NCBI RefSeq assembly: GCF_004359615.1
Contig: NZ_SCWA01000002.1
Coordinates: 62,001-126,000 of the forward strand
Reading direction: 5' to 3'
Source: Macrococcus brunensis
GTDB taxonomy: Bacteria > Bacillota > Bacilli > Staphylococcales > Staphylococcaceae
DNA length: 64,000 nt
Of this stretch, positions 41,575-50,880 are shown one piece after another. The notes under the pieces are model-generated. The model had not been told where the DNA came from and ran no database searches. It was given only the letters and a program-made list of their open reading frames with translations. Positions within the stretch are counted from its first letter, which is position 1. Each line of letters opens with the position of its first letter. A program made the position numbers and the translations under genes.

Positions 41575-42204
41575 TTATCCTAACACCCCTAACAAGTAAA
41601 CTACTGTAAAGATGAATACCCAGACTACGTCAATAAAGTGCCAGTATAATGAGAAAGTATTAAACTTCGCTGCATTATAAACTGATAAACCACGCTTCAT
41701 GTTACGGATGACAAGCAGTGTTGCCCATCCAAGACCGATTAAAACGTGAAGACCGTGTGTACCTACTAAGAAGTAGAACGCACTACCGAATGCACTAGAA
41801 CGGAATGTATGACCTTGATGGACGTATTCTACAAACTCATAAATCTCAAGTCCTAAGAAACAAAGTCCAAGTAAGATAGTGATGACAATCCATGTAATCA
41901 TTTTCTTGAAGTCATAGTTTTTCATATGGTACATCGCATAGACACTTGTGAGAGACGATGTTAACAGTAACATCGTCATTACAAATGCAAGCGGTAAATG
42001 GAATAGTTGTTCTGCTTTTAAATGTTCTTCACTTGGCACATGGTCTTTAAGTGCTAAGTAAGTTGCAAATAATGAAGCAAAGAGCGCTGTTTCACCGCCA
42101 AGGAAAATCCAGAAACCAGTTAACTTGTTTTTACCTTCAAGTGATGCAGTCTCAGGGTGACTTGGCCATCTTTCAACTGTCATTTTTTCTTCAACATGTG
42201 CCAT
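41575..42204 (-). CDS. ctaE: Cytochrome c oxidase subunit III
   Basis: This 209-residue membrane subunit has five helices, the usual form in Bacillus-type oxidases. Family signatures GFWIFLGGETALFASLFATY, GTHGLHVLIG and YWHFIDVVWVFIF are present. Its start overlaps the ctaD stop by 1 nt. Confidence 0.96.
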   Translation of the reverse strand: MAHVEEKMTVERWPSHPETASLEGKNKLTGFWIFLGGETALFASLFATYLALKDHVPSEEHLKAEQLFHLPLAFVMTMLLLTSSLTSVYAMYHMKNYDFKKMITWIVITILLGLCFLGLEIYEFVEYVHQGHTFRSSAFGSAFYFLVGTHGLHVLIGLGWATLLVIRNMKRGLSVYNAAKFNTFSLYWHFIDVVWVFIFTVVYLLGVLG

Positions 42205-44105
42205 TATTTCACACCTCTTTCGTACTCAATCAACTCTTCTTTAGTGATGTGGTAACCATGGTCATCTTTCAGTGAACGTGCCATCATAGCACCCACAGTA
42301 ATCAGAAGACCTAATCCAAGAACATATGGAGACCAAGCTTGAACTGGTAAATCTTTTACTGCATCGATCGCCCATTCTTTACCATCAGCAAAGTATAAAG
42401 CACCAAATGCTGCTACGAATAATCCTAAAGATTGGATGAATGGCAGGATTGAATTGTTAGGCATGTGTACATCACCTAAAGATTCAGCTGGTAAAATTTC
42501 GCCATTCCCTTTTGTTTTCTCTAACCAGAATGCATCTAAGCCGCGTACAAGTGGCGTCTGAGCAAAGTTATAGAATGGAACTGGCTGTGGTAAAGACCAC
42601 TCAAGCGTACGTCCATCTCCCCATGCATCGCGTCCGACTTTAGGTGCTTTAGCAGTCGTCCAGATTACGTTGATTAATGTAATGATAACCGCTACAGCCA
42701 TCAGTAAAGCACCAATTGTAGAAACTAAGTTGAATGTATCATAACCTTGACCTGGTAAGTAAGTCGCGATACGACGTGGCATACCCATTAAACCAAGGAA
42801 ATGCTGAATAAAGAATGTTAAGTGGAAACCGAAGAAGAAGATCCAGAATGCAATCTTACCTAATTTTTCACTTAAAATTTTACCGAACATCAGTGGCCAG
42901 TAGAAGTGCAGTGCCGCAAGTAAAGCGAATACAACCCCACCGACGATCACGTAGTGGAAATGCGCCACGATGAAATAAGAATCATGATACTGGTAGTCAG
43001 CTGGTGCTGATGCCTGCATGACCCCTGTTACCCCACCCATAACGAATGATGGAATAAAGGCTAAAGAGTAAAGCATTGGAGTCGTAAATTCGATACTACC
43101 GCCCCAGATTGTCAGTAACCAGTTGAAAATTTTGATACCTGTTGGTACGGCAATTGCCATAGTCGCAATCGCGAAAATCGCGTTCGCTGTTGGTCCAAGA
43201 CCTACTGTAAACATGTGGTGAGCCCATACCATGAAGCCTAAGAAACCGATTAATACTGTTGCGAATACCATCGCTGAGTAACCAAACAGACGTTTTCTAG
43301 AGAATGTCGGAATAATTTCAGAGAAGATACCGAACGCCGGTAATACTAAGATATATACTTCCGGGTGACCGAAGATCCAGAATAAGTGTTCCCAGATAAT
43401 TGTGTTACCACCTTGAGATACGATGAAGAATCCTGTACCGAACATTCTATCGAAGATCAGTAAGAATAAACCGATTGTAAGTGGTGGGAATGCGAAGACG
43501 ATTAAAGCTGAAGCAACGAATGTTGTCCATGTCATTAATGGCATACGCATGTAAGTCATACCAGGTGCTCTCATATTGATGATAGTGACTAAGAAGTTGA
43601 TACCGGCAATTAATGTACCCGCACCAGAAATCTGAAGTCCAAGTGCGTAGAAGTCAATACCATGACCTGTTGAAGCAAGTGATAATGATGCATAAGATGT
43701 CCAACCTGCATCAGGTGCGCCACCTAAAATCCATGATAAGTTCAGGAAGATTCCTCCGAAGAAGAATAACCAGAAACCAAGTGCGTTTAAGAATGGGAAC
43801 GCGACGTCACGCGCTCCTATCTGTAATGGCACAACTGCATTCATAAATGCGAATAACAGTGGCATGGCTGCCAGGAAAATCATCGTAGTACCGTGCATTG
43901 TCAGTACTTGGTTATAAAGACCCGCTGATAAGAAATCATTCTCAGGTACAGCGAGCTGGATACGGATGAACATCGCTTCGAGACCACCCATTGCGAAGAA
44001 CAGACCACCCATAATCAAGTAAAGAATCGCGATTTTTTTATGGTCAACAGTTGTTAAATATTCTTTAATTGTTGCACCAAAACCTCTTTTAGCTTGTGTA
44101 GACAA
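42204..44105 (-). CDS. ctaD: Cytochrome c oxidase subunit I (heme-copper)
   Basis: This is the catalytic subunit reducing oxygen to water with proton pumping. It has 633 residues and at least 12-14 helices. Ligand motifs are visible: LTMHGTTMIF (low-spin heme His), WIFGHPEVYILVLPAFG (CuB His and the cross-linked Tyr), WAHHMFTVG (CuB His pair) and YFIVAHFHYV (heme a3 and heme a His). It is a group A heme-copper oxidase. It follows ctaC by 22 nt. Confidence 0.98.
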   Translation of the reverse strand: MSTQAKRGFGATIKEYLTTVDHKKIAILYLIMGGLFFAMGGLEAMFIRIQLAVPENDFLSAGLYNQVLTMHGTTMIFLAAMPLLFAFMNAVVPLQIGARDVAFPFLNALGFWLFFFGGIFLNLSWILGGAPDAGWTSYASLSLASTGHGIDFYALGLQISGAGTLIAGINFLVTIINMRAPGMTYMRMPLMTWTTFVASALIVFAFPPLTIGLFLLIFDRMFGTGFFIVSQGGNTIIWEHLFWIFGHPEVYILVLPAFGIFSEIIPTFSRKRLFGYSAMVFATVLIGFLGFMVWAHHMFTVGLGPTANAIFAIATMAIAVPTGIKIFNWLLTIWGGSIEFTTPMLYSLAFIPSFVMGGVTGVMQASAPADYQYHDSYFIVAHFHYVIVGGVVFALLAALHFYWPLMFGKILSEKLGKIAFWIFFFGFHLTFFIQHFLGLMGMPRRIATYLPGQGYDTFNLVSTIGALLMAVAVIITLINVIWTTAKAPKVGRDAWGDGRTLEWSLPQPVPFYNFAQTPLVRGLDAFWLEKTKGNGEILPAESLGDVHMPNNSILPFIQSLGLFVAAFGALYFADGKEWAIDAVKDLPVQAWSPYVLGLGLLITVGAMMARSLKDDHGYHITKEELIEYERGVK

Positions 44106-44127
44106 TTGTGTAACCTCCCTTTAAACT

Positions 44128-45192
44128 TTAGTTCTCGACTTTACGTTCCATTAAATAAGCAGCAAGTGCATCAATGTCGCTGTCAGAAACTTTGTACTGA
44201 CCCGTCATTTTGTTACCTGGTTTAACACTGTCAGGATTTTTGATCCATTTTTTAAGGTTCTCTTCGTTGTGCTCTAATACACCTGCGATACGTGTACGTT
44301 CACCGAATGTTGTTAAGTTAGGACCTTTAGCGCCTTTACCTGTTGGTGTAACAGCGTGACAACCGATACATGATTGCTTAAAGACTTTTTCCCCTTCTTT
44401 AGCTTGATCACTTGTAGCTGCTACTGCTTTTTTAGTACCTTGCATATCTTTAATCCAAGTATCGAAGTCTGCTTTGTCCATTGCTTTAACTTTGAAGTCC
44501 ATCAGAGCATGTGAAGGTCCACATAACTCAGCACATTTACCGTAGAAGACATTGTCTGCTTCTTTTGCTTTTTTAGAATCAAAGATTAAGTAGAACTTGT
44601 TGATGTTATCAACGTTTGTATCAAGCTTACCACCGACAGCTGGAATCCAGAATGAGTGTTTTACATCTGCTGCATGAAGTCTGAAATAAACTTTAGTGTC
44701 AGTTGGAACCACTAATTCCTGAGAAGTCACAACTTCCTGGTTTGGATATTCAAATTCCCACCAGTATTGGTTCGCTGTAACATTGACGATCATTTCTTTG
44801 TTTTTACCTTTTTCATCGACTTTATCCATCGCTTTAGTATCTGCTAACTTAAATGTAAGAGATACTGTTGGAATCGCTAAGATAAGAAGTAAGATAATTG
44901 GAATTGTCGTCCAGATGATTTCAAGCTTGTGATTACCTGCAACTTGTTTAGGCATAAAGTTCTCGCCGACTTTACCACGTCTGAACTTGAGAACAGCCAG
45001 GATGAAGATAATAAAAACGACTAAAATAACGCCAATCATGATGTACACAGCAAGCATCATAAGGTTGAACTGCTCCTGTGCCACTTCCCCTGCTGGACGA
45101 AGTGCGGATAAGTATGGCTTACCGCAACCTGATAAAGCCATTGCCAGAACAAAAAACAGGCCAAACAATTTTGTGTTCTTCAATTTGTTCAT
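44128..45192 (-). CDS. ctaC: Cytochrome c oxidase subunit II with fused cytochrome c domain
   Basis: This lipoprotein subunit receives electrons. It has 354 residues from the ATG at 45192 behind AGAGGGG. The signal sequence ends in the lipobox ALSGC, with lipidated Cys23. Two transmembrane helices follow. The CuA domain carries GKCAELCGPSHALM with both Cys, His and Met ligands. A C-terminal class I cytochrome c domain (last 90 residues) has CIGCH and a late Met. The fused heme c identifies the caa3 type, absent from S. aureus. Confidence 0.97.
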   Translation of the reverse strand: MNKLKNTKLFGLFFVLAMALSGCGKPYLSALRPAGEVAQEQFNLMMLAVYIMIGVILVVFIIFILAVLKFRRGKVGENFMPKQVAGNHKLEIIWTTIPIILLLILAIPTVSLTFKLADTKAMDKVDEKGKNKEMIVNVTANQYWWEFEYPNQEVVTSQELVVPTDTKVYFRLHAADVKHSFWIPAVGGKLDTNVDNINKFYLIFDSKKAKEADNVFYGKCAELCGPSHALMDFKVKAMDKADFDTWIKDMQGTKKAVAATSDQAKEGEKVFKQSCIGCHAVTPTGKGAKGPNLTTFGERTRIAGVLEHNEENLKKWIKNPDSVKPGNKMTGQYKVSDSDIDALAAYLMERKVEN

Positions 45193-45223
45193 TAAAAATA
45201 ACCCCTCTTTCACTCATTCATAA

Positions 45224-46144
45224 TTAAATCATTTGAATTAAAGTAACTACCACTATCATAACAAAAAATATCATTAAATAGTTTAAAGAATAGATAAACA
45301 TTTGCATAGCCCATTTTGCTTCTTTAACGCTCGCGCGAAAGCCTGATAATGCAAGCAGCAGCCAGCCGATATTGAGCACAGTTGCCAGTATAATAAAGAC
45401 GTTCCCTAGCTCTGCCATAAAGAATGGTGTCGGCAATAATGCGAGTACCCATAAGAGCATGCCAAGCCTTGTACGCTTGAAACCTTTTACAGTTGGCAGC
45501 ATCGGGATATTGGCTAAGCCGTATTCATCCTTACGCTTGATTGCAAGTGCATAAAAATGAGCGGGTTGCCAGGCAAACATGATGATAAAGAGCATCCAGG
45601 CTGTTGTCGATAAGTGAGGATCGATACTTGCCCAGCCAATAAGCGGCGGAACTGCACCAGGAAAACTCCCTACTATCGTGTTTGACACTAAATGACGTTT
45701 AGACCATACAGAATAGAGAATGACATAACCGAATATGCCAAGAAAACCAATGATACCCGTTGTCATATTAATAGAAAACAGAAGCGCCTGTCCGACAACG
45801 ATCAGTATCAGACTAAGCATCAGCAGTTGATTACTACTGATTTTACCTGTTACGCTTGGCCGGTTCATCTTACTCGGCATCAAAGCATCAATATCCTGAT
45901 CGTAAAAATTATTTAATGCACAACTACCGCCCATAATTAAAACAGAGCCTACCAGCATTGCAATGAGTTCCGGCATACTACCCAGGAACGACTGACCCGT
46001 CAGAATAATTGCAAGCCAGCCCCCGACAAATGTCGGAATTAAGTTACCTTGCACCAGTCCAAGTTTGATTACAGCTTTAATATCTTTTGCTGTTAATCTG
46101 CTATCATCAATCGGAATGATGACATTTTCATTCAGCATTTCCAA
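45224..46144 (-). CDS. ctaB: Protoheme IX farnesyltransferase (heme O synthase)
   Basis: This UbiA-family membrane prenyltransferase makes heme O from heme B. It has 306 residues and about nine helices. The Asp-rich motifs are NNFYDQDIDALMPSKMNRP (about residue 100) and the YALAIKRKDEYGLANIPM loop. It heads the ctaBCDEF operon and is divergent from ctaA, which uses its product. Confidence 0.97.
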   Translation of the reverse strand: MEMLNENVIIPIDDSRLTAKDIKAVIKLGLVQGNLIPTFVGGWLAIILTGQSFLGSMPELIAMLVGSVLIMGGSCALNNFYDQDIDALMPSKMNRPSVTGKISSNQLLMLSLILIVVGQALLFSINMTTGIIGFLGIFGYVILYSVWSKRHLVSNTIVGSFPGAVPPLIGWASIDPHLSTTAWMLFIIMFAWQPAHFYALAIKRKDEYGLANIPMLPTVKGFKRTRLGMLLWVLALLPTPFFMAELGNVFIILATVLNIGWLLLALSGFRASVKEAKWAMQMFIYSLNYLMIFFVMIVVVTLIQMI

Positions 46145-46238
46145 CCTCCTTTACACACCTGACGCATATAATAACAATAATAAATCAAAATTGACACAAA
46201 TTCTATATATTTCAGAAATAAAATGATAACATTTTACT

Positions 46239-46286
46239 GTAACTGATGAGAGAGAGTATTCACATATGTGACACATTTACAGTTAC
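46239..46286. promoter_or_regulatory. Dyad elements in the ctaA-ctaB divergent region
   Basis: A perfect 12-bp palindrome TCACATATGTGA (46260-46271) lies inside a wider inverted repeat GTAACTG (46239-46245) / CAGTTAC (46280-46286). A possible ctaA promoter (TTTACA, then TATACT or TACTAT) overlaps the right half. This looks like an operator region for a redox or heme regulator, but the regulator cannot be named. Confidence 0.4.
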
Positions 46287-46411
46287 TAAACATTGTTATA
46301 CTATAACATATGGACTCAAACATGAAATGATAATCCGGAAATATTTTAACATATATATTGAAAGAATTGTTTTCGAATTTCGTGACCACTAGAACTTCAG
46401 AGGTGAACAGG

Positions 46412-47323
46412 TTGTTAAAAGAAAAAAACTTAAAATGGCTTTCAGTCTTTACGACTATTTTGATGCTCTTCGTACAAATAGGAGGTGCACTGGTTACAAA
46501 GACGGGTTCAGCAGATGGCTGCGGTAGAAGCTGGCCGCTCTGTCATGGTAAAATCATGCCGACTTATATTCCAAAGGAAACACTGATCGAACTTGCGCAT
46601 CGAGGTGTTTCAGGACTTGCACTTTTATCAGTGACTTGGCTCGTCATACTCAGCATGAAGCATATCGGCCATAAAAGAGAAACAAAATTTCTCTGTATCA
46701 TGAGTATTGGTTTTATTTTTGCTCAGGCATTAATCGGAGCTGCGGCAGTTGTCTGGCAGCAGAATAGTTTTATTTTAGCGCTTCATTTCGGTATTTCGCT
46801 GATCAGTTACAGTTCCGTGTTTCTGCTGATGCTTCTGATCTTCGAAGTAGACCAGAAATTTGATGCGACAAAGCTGATCATCAAAAACCCACTACGCTAT
46901 CATACAGTCGGGCTTACGAGCTTTATCTACTTTGTTATATATAGTGGCGCTCTCGTCAGACATACAAAAGCAAGTCTTGCCTGCTCTACATGGCCGCTCT
47001 GTCAGCCCGGTAAGTTTCAGATGCCTCAGAATTTCTATGAATGGGTACAGATGAGTCACCGTACACTGGCGCTGATACTCTTTATCTGGCTTGCGTACAT
47101 CACATATCATGCCGTTAAGAATTACGCACAGTACCGCGTCATTAAATATGGTTATCTGACTGCCTTTATTCTGATCTGTCTGCAGGTCACGACCGGCGCA
47201 CTTACTGTTTTCAGTGGCGTCAATCTTTATATCGCGTTGTTACACGCACTCTTCATCACTTTACTATTCGGCTTACTCTGCTATTTCATCTTACTGATAT
47301 CCAGAGCTAAATTAAGACAATAA
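46412..47323 (+). CDS. ctaA: Heme A synthase
   Basis: CtaA oxidises heme O to heme A for the aa3/caa3 oxidases. The protein has 303 residues from a TTG at 46412, chosen because AGAGGTG lies 6 nt upstream and the N-terminus then matches S. aureus CtaA; a TTG further upstream gives an ORF 18 residues longer. Eight helices fall in two homologous halves. Conserved His in ELAHRG (63), LALHFG (125) and MSHRTLAL are heme ligands. Cysteine pairs occur in both halves: Cys37/Cys44 and Cys191/Cys197. Confidence 0.94.
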   Translation: MLKEKNLKWLSVFTTILMLFVQIGGALVTKTGSADGCGRSWPLCHGKIMPTYIPKETLIELAHRGVSGLALLSVTWLVILSMKHIGHKRETKFLCIMSIGFIFAQALIGAAAVVWQQNSFILALHFGISLISYSSVFLLMLLIFEVDQKFDATKLIIKNPLRYHTVGLTSFIYFVIYSGALVRHTKASLACSTWPLCQPGKFQMPQNFYEWVQMSHRTLALILFIWLAYITYHAVKNYAQYRVIKYGYLTAFILICLQVTTGALTVFSGVNLYIALLHALFITLLFGLLCYFILLISRAKLRQ

Positions 47324-47353
47324 AAAAGGAAGGTCAGCTGACCTTCCTTTTTT
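47322..47353. terminator. Bidirectional terminator between ctaA and pycA
   Basis: AAGGAAGGTCAG and CTGACCTTCCTT form a near-perfect stem with U runs on both strands. It serves the convergent ctaA and pycA genes. Confidence 0.95.
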
Positions 47354-50300
47354 ATTGTTCTATCACTGCTAATAAATCTCCTGTCTTAACCGTACTTCCT
47401 GCTTCAACATTGATTTCCTTGATTGTTCCTGCAAAAGGAGCCTGGACAGACGTTTCCATCTTCATCGCTTCTGTAACAAGAAGAACCTGCCCCTTAACGA
47501 CCTTCTCGCCAGCTTTCACTTTCACCTCTCCTACTGTGCCCGGCATCTGTGCACCGATATGAGTCGGGTCTGAGGGATCGGCTTGACGTGCAGCAGTTGA
47601 AGTGACTTCTACTGCTGCATCTTTAACATAGACTTTACGCGGCATACCGTTCATTTCGAAATAAACCCAGCGATAGCCGTCTGCATGGACATGACCAATA
47701 TTGATCAGTTTAACGATCAATGTTTTACCTTTATCGATTTCTATCGCCACAATATCTCCTTTTTGCATGCCATAGAAGAAGAGTCTAGAATCAAGTTTTG
47801 AAATATTACCGAACCGTTTCTCTGTCTCTTTAAAGCTCAGGAAGACTTTTGGATAGAGCGCATAGCTGATGACATCCTGTGCTGAGACATCTGCTTTCAG
47901 CAGTTCTTTCAGCTCTTCCTCAAGCGCCGCGAAGTCAACATCCGGAATGGTTTCGCCCGGGCGGCTCTTAAGTGCAGGCTGTCCTTTTAAAATCAGCTGC
48001 TGCAGTCTTGCCGGGAAACCACCGACAGGTTGTCCGATTTCACCTTTAAAGAACTGGACAACAGATTCCGGGAAATCGAGTGCTGCCCCTTTGGCAAAGA
48101 TAGATTCCTCGTCCAGGTCATTTTGCACCATATAAAGCGCCATATCACCGACCACTTTAGATGACGGTGTTACTTTGACGATATCCCCGAACATTAAATT
48201 CACACGGCGATACATATCCTTGACGTCATTAAACTGTTCCCCAAGACCCAGACTCGCTGCCTGCTGTCTTAAGTTTGAATACTGTCCGCCCGGCATTTCA
48301 TGTGCATAGACTTCAGCACTAGGCGACTTGATATCACTTTCAAAGCTGGCGTACAGCGGACGTACAGCTTCCCAGTAATGAGACAGTTCATTCAGTCCTT
48401 CAATGTCTGCAGCAACCTGGCGCTCTGTGCCAAGTCTTGCATGGTAAAGAGTGCCGGCGTTCGGCTGACTCGTCAGTCCGCTCATCGCACCGAGTGCTGT
48501 ATCAACAACATCCACACCTGCATCGATTGCTCTCGAATAAGTGGCTATCCCGTTACCACTTGTGTCATGGGTATGAAGATGAATCGGCATATCAACTGCC
48601 GCTTTCAGTTCACCAATCAGCTGATAAGCAGCTTCCGGTTTTAAGAGTCCTGCCATATCTTTAATCGCAAGAATGTGGAAACCTGCTCGCTCCATTTCTT
48701 TAGCCATCTTGACATAATAGTCCAGCGTGTAAATGTCAGAACGCTGTGGATTTAAAATATCACCTGTGTAACAGATGGCCCCTTCTGAAATCTTACCTGC
48801 TTTTTGTACCGCTTCGTTAGCGACTTTCATCTGGTCCAGCCAGTTAAGTGAATCAAAGATACGGAAGACATCTATCCCTGCAGCTGCACTTTCAGCTACA
48901 AATTTTTCGACGACATTATCGGCGTAGTTTTTATAACCGACCGCATTCGACGCTCGTAACAGCATCTGGAAGAGCACATTGGGAATGGTTTCTCTTAACT
49001 GTTCCAGTCTTTCCCACGGATTTTCCTTCAGGAAATTATAGGTCACATCAAAGGTTGCACCGCCCCACATCTCAAGTGAGAATGCATCTTTCAGCAGTCT
49101 GCTGGTCGCAGGTGCGACGTCCATCATGTCTTTTGTGCGGACACGTGTTGCGAGAAGTGACTGGTGGGCGTCACGGAAGGTCGTATCAGTGATTAATACG
49201 TCCTTCTGACTTTTCAGCCATTTCGCTACCGCTTCTGGACCCTCGTCTATCAGGAGCTGTCTTGAACCCGTCAATGATTTTTCATAGTTCAACTGTGGAA
49301 TCATCATATCAGGTCTCTCATTTGATACGCCAGGAAAACCATTCACACTGACTGAAGCGATATATTCAAGTGTCTTTGTGCCCCGGTCTCTCGGTTCCTG
49401 AATATCAAACAATTCAGGTGTCGCATCTATAAAGTTCGTGTTATATTCGCCGCTGACAAATACGGGATGCTTCACCACATTGATTAAAAACTGGATATTC
49501 GTTTTAATACCGCGAATACGCATTTCTTTTAATGAGCGAATCATCTTTTCTTCTGCCTGCTTGAATGTGATCGCCTGAGTGGATACTTTAACCAGCAGCG
49601 AGTCATAATAAGGAGAAATCTCTGCCCCCTGGAATCCGTCTCCCGCATCCAGTCTGACACCAAAACCACCGCTTGAACGGTAAGCCATGATGGTACCTGA
49701 ATCCGGCATAAAGTTATTGAGTGGATCTTCTGTTGTGATACGGCACTGAATGGCATAGCCTAAAGTCTGAATTTCTTCCTGCTGCGGCATCTCTATACGC
49801 GTGTCATGAAGTGCTTCACCGTCAGCAATCAGAATCTGTGTCTTGACGATGTCAACGCCTGTAATCATCTCAGTAATCGTATGTTCAACCTGTACACGAG
49901 GATTGACTTCAATGAAATAGAATGCGTCATCAGCGACTAAAAACTCGACCGTCCCGGCGTTAACATAGCCGACTTTCTTCATCAGCTGAACAGCCGCATC
50001 GCAGATTTTCATTCGCATCTCCTCGGACAATCCGACAGAAGGTGCCACTTCCACAATCTTCTGGTGACGTCTCTGTACAGAACAATCACGCTCAAATAAA
50101 TGGACGAGATTGCCGTGCTGGTCACCTAAGATCTGAACTTCGATATGCTTCGGATTCTTGATCAGTTTCTCCAGATAGACTTCGCTGTTGCCGAATGACT
50201 TCTGTGCTTCAGATTTTGCTCTTGTGTAGGCATCTTCCAGTTCAGCTGCATGTTCGACGATCCGCATCCCTTTACCTCCGCCTCCGGAGATAGCTTTAAT

Positions 50301-50777
50301 GATAATCGGAAAGCCATGTGTTTCTACAAATGATGTCACTTCATCAAAAGACTGGACCGCTTCCTTTGTGCCGGGAATAACCGGCAGTTCAGCAGCAGTG
50401 GCCTGACTCCTAGCCTTCACTTTATCACCGAACATATCAAGATGGCGCAGTTCAGGTCCAATGAAGATGATACCCTCTTCTAAACATCTGCGTGCAAATG
50501 TTTCGTTTTCACTCAGGAAACCATAGCCTGGATGAATCGCATCAGCACCACACTTCTTAGCAATACTGATGATGCCTTCAATATCGAGATAGCTTTCAGT
50601 TGGACTTAAGTGCTCACCCACTAAATAAGCTTCATCCGCTTTGTAACGGTGCAGGGACCGGCTGTCTTCCTTGGAATAGATGGCAACTGTCGGAATACCC
50701 AGTTCAGTAGCCGCTCTGAAAATACGGATCGCAATTTCTCCGCGGTTTGCTGCTAAAATCTTCGTAATTTGGCGCAT
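47352..50777 (-). CDS. pycA: Pyruvate carboxylase
   Basis: It carboxylates pyruvate to oxaloacetate to refill the TCA cycle. The protein has 1,141 residues from the ATG at 50777, with GAGGAGG 6 nt upstream; a longer ORF to 50861 would include leader sequence. The biotin carboxylase domain (about 1-450) has ISGGGGKGMRIV. The carboxyltransferase barrel (about 530-800) has DTTFRDAHQSLLATRVRT. A PC/OADA domain follows, then a C-terminal biotinyl domain with EAMKMET, where the Lys is biotinylated. Confidence 0.98.
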   Translation of the reverse strand: MRQITKILAANRGEIAIRIFRAATELGIPTVAIYSKEDSRSLHRYKADEAYLVGEHLSPTESYLDIEGIISIAKKCGADAIHPGYGFLSENETFARRCLEEGIIFIGPELRHLDMFGDKVKARSQATAAELPVIPGTKEAVQSFDEVTSFVETHGFPIIIKAISGGGGKGMRIVEHAAELEDAYTRAKSEAQKSFGNSEVYLEKLIKNPKHIEVQILGDQHGNLVHLFERDCSVQRRHQKIVEVAPSVGLSEEMRMKICDAAVQLMKKVGYVNAGTVEFLVADDAFYFIEVNPRVQVEHTITEMITGVDIVKTQILIADGEALHDTRIEMPQQEEIQTLGYAIQCRITTEDPLNNFMPDSGTIMAYRSSGGFGVRLDAGDGFQGAEISPYYDSLLVKVSTQAITFKQAEEKMIRSLKEMRIRGIKTNIQFLINVVKHPVFVSGEYNTNFIDATPELFDIQEPRDRGTKTLEYIASVSVNGFPGVSNERPDMMIPQLNYEKSLTGSRQLLIDEGPEAVAKWLKSQKDVLITDTTFRDAHQSLLATRVRTKDMMDVAPATSRLLKDAFSLEMWGGATFDVTYNFLKENPWERLEQLRETIPNVLFQMLLRASNAVGYKNYADNVVEKFVAESAAAGIDVFRIFDSLNWLDQMKVANEAVQKAGKISEGAICYTGDILNPQRSDIYTLDYYVKMAKEMERAGFHILAIKDMAGLLKPEAAYQLIGELKAAVDMPIHLHTHDTSGNGIATYSRAIDAGVDVVDTALGAMSGLTSQPNAGTLYHARLGTERQVAADIEGLNELSHYWEAVRPLYASFESDIKSPSAEVYAHEMPGGQYSNLRQQAASLGLGEQFNDVKDMYRRVNLMFGDIVKVTPSSKVVGDMALYMVQNDLDEESIFAKGAALDFPESVVQFFKGEIGQPVGGFPARLQQLILKGQPALKSRPGETIPDVDFAALEEELKELLKADVSAQDVISYALYPKVFLSFKETEKRFGNISKLDSRLFFYGMQKGDIVAIEIDKGKTLIVKLINIGHVHADGYRWVYFEMNGMPRKVYVKDAAVEVTSTAARQADPSDPTHIGAQMPGTVGEVKVKAGEKVVKGQVLLVTEAMKMETSVQAPFAGTIKEINVEAGSTVKTGDLLAVIEQ

Positions 50778-50795
50778 AGTCATCCTCCTCAAAAT

Positions 50796-50832
50796 AAAAA
50801 AACATGCCAGCCCTGCTGACACGTTTATTATA
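50796..50832 (-). promoter_or_regulatory. pycA promoter overlapping the ftsW terminator
   Basis: On the minus strand ACGTGTCAGC (50815-50824) pairs with GCTGGCATGT (50802-50811), with G-U pairs, and seven U follow. This terminates readthrough from ftsW. TATAAT (50827-50832) lies 2 bp upstream of the hairpin, with a weak ATGTCA-like -35 about 18 bp further up. Transcripts starting from it would begin inside the 5' arm. Confidence 0.6.
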
Positions 50833-50880
50833 CAATATGAACAATCACTCTGACATTTCAAGATGTGACGATATAGTTAT

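Noticed and set aside
50778-50861. Longer N-terminus for pyruvate carboxylase
   Set aside because: The extra 28 codons cover the promoter and terminator hairpin; the ATG at 50777 has GAGGAGG at the right distance.
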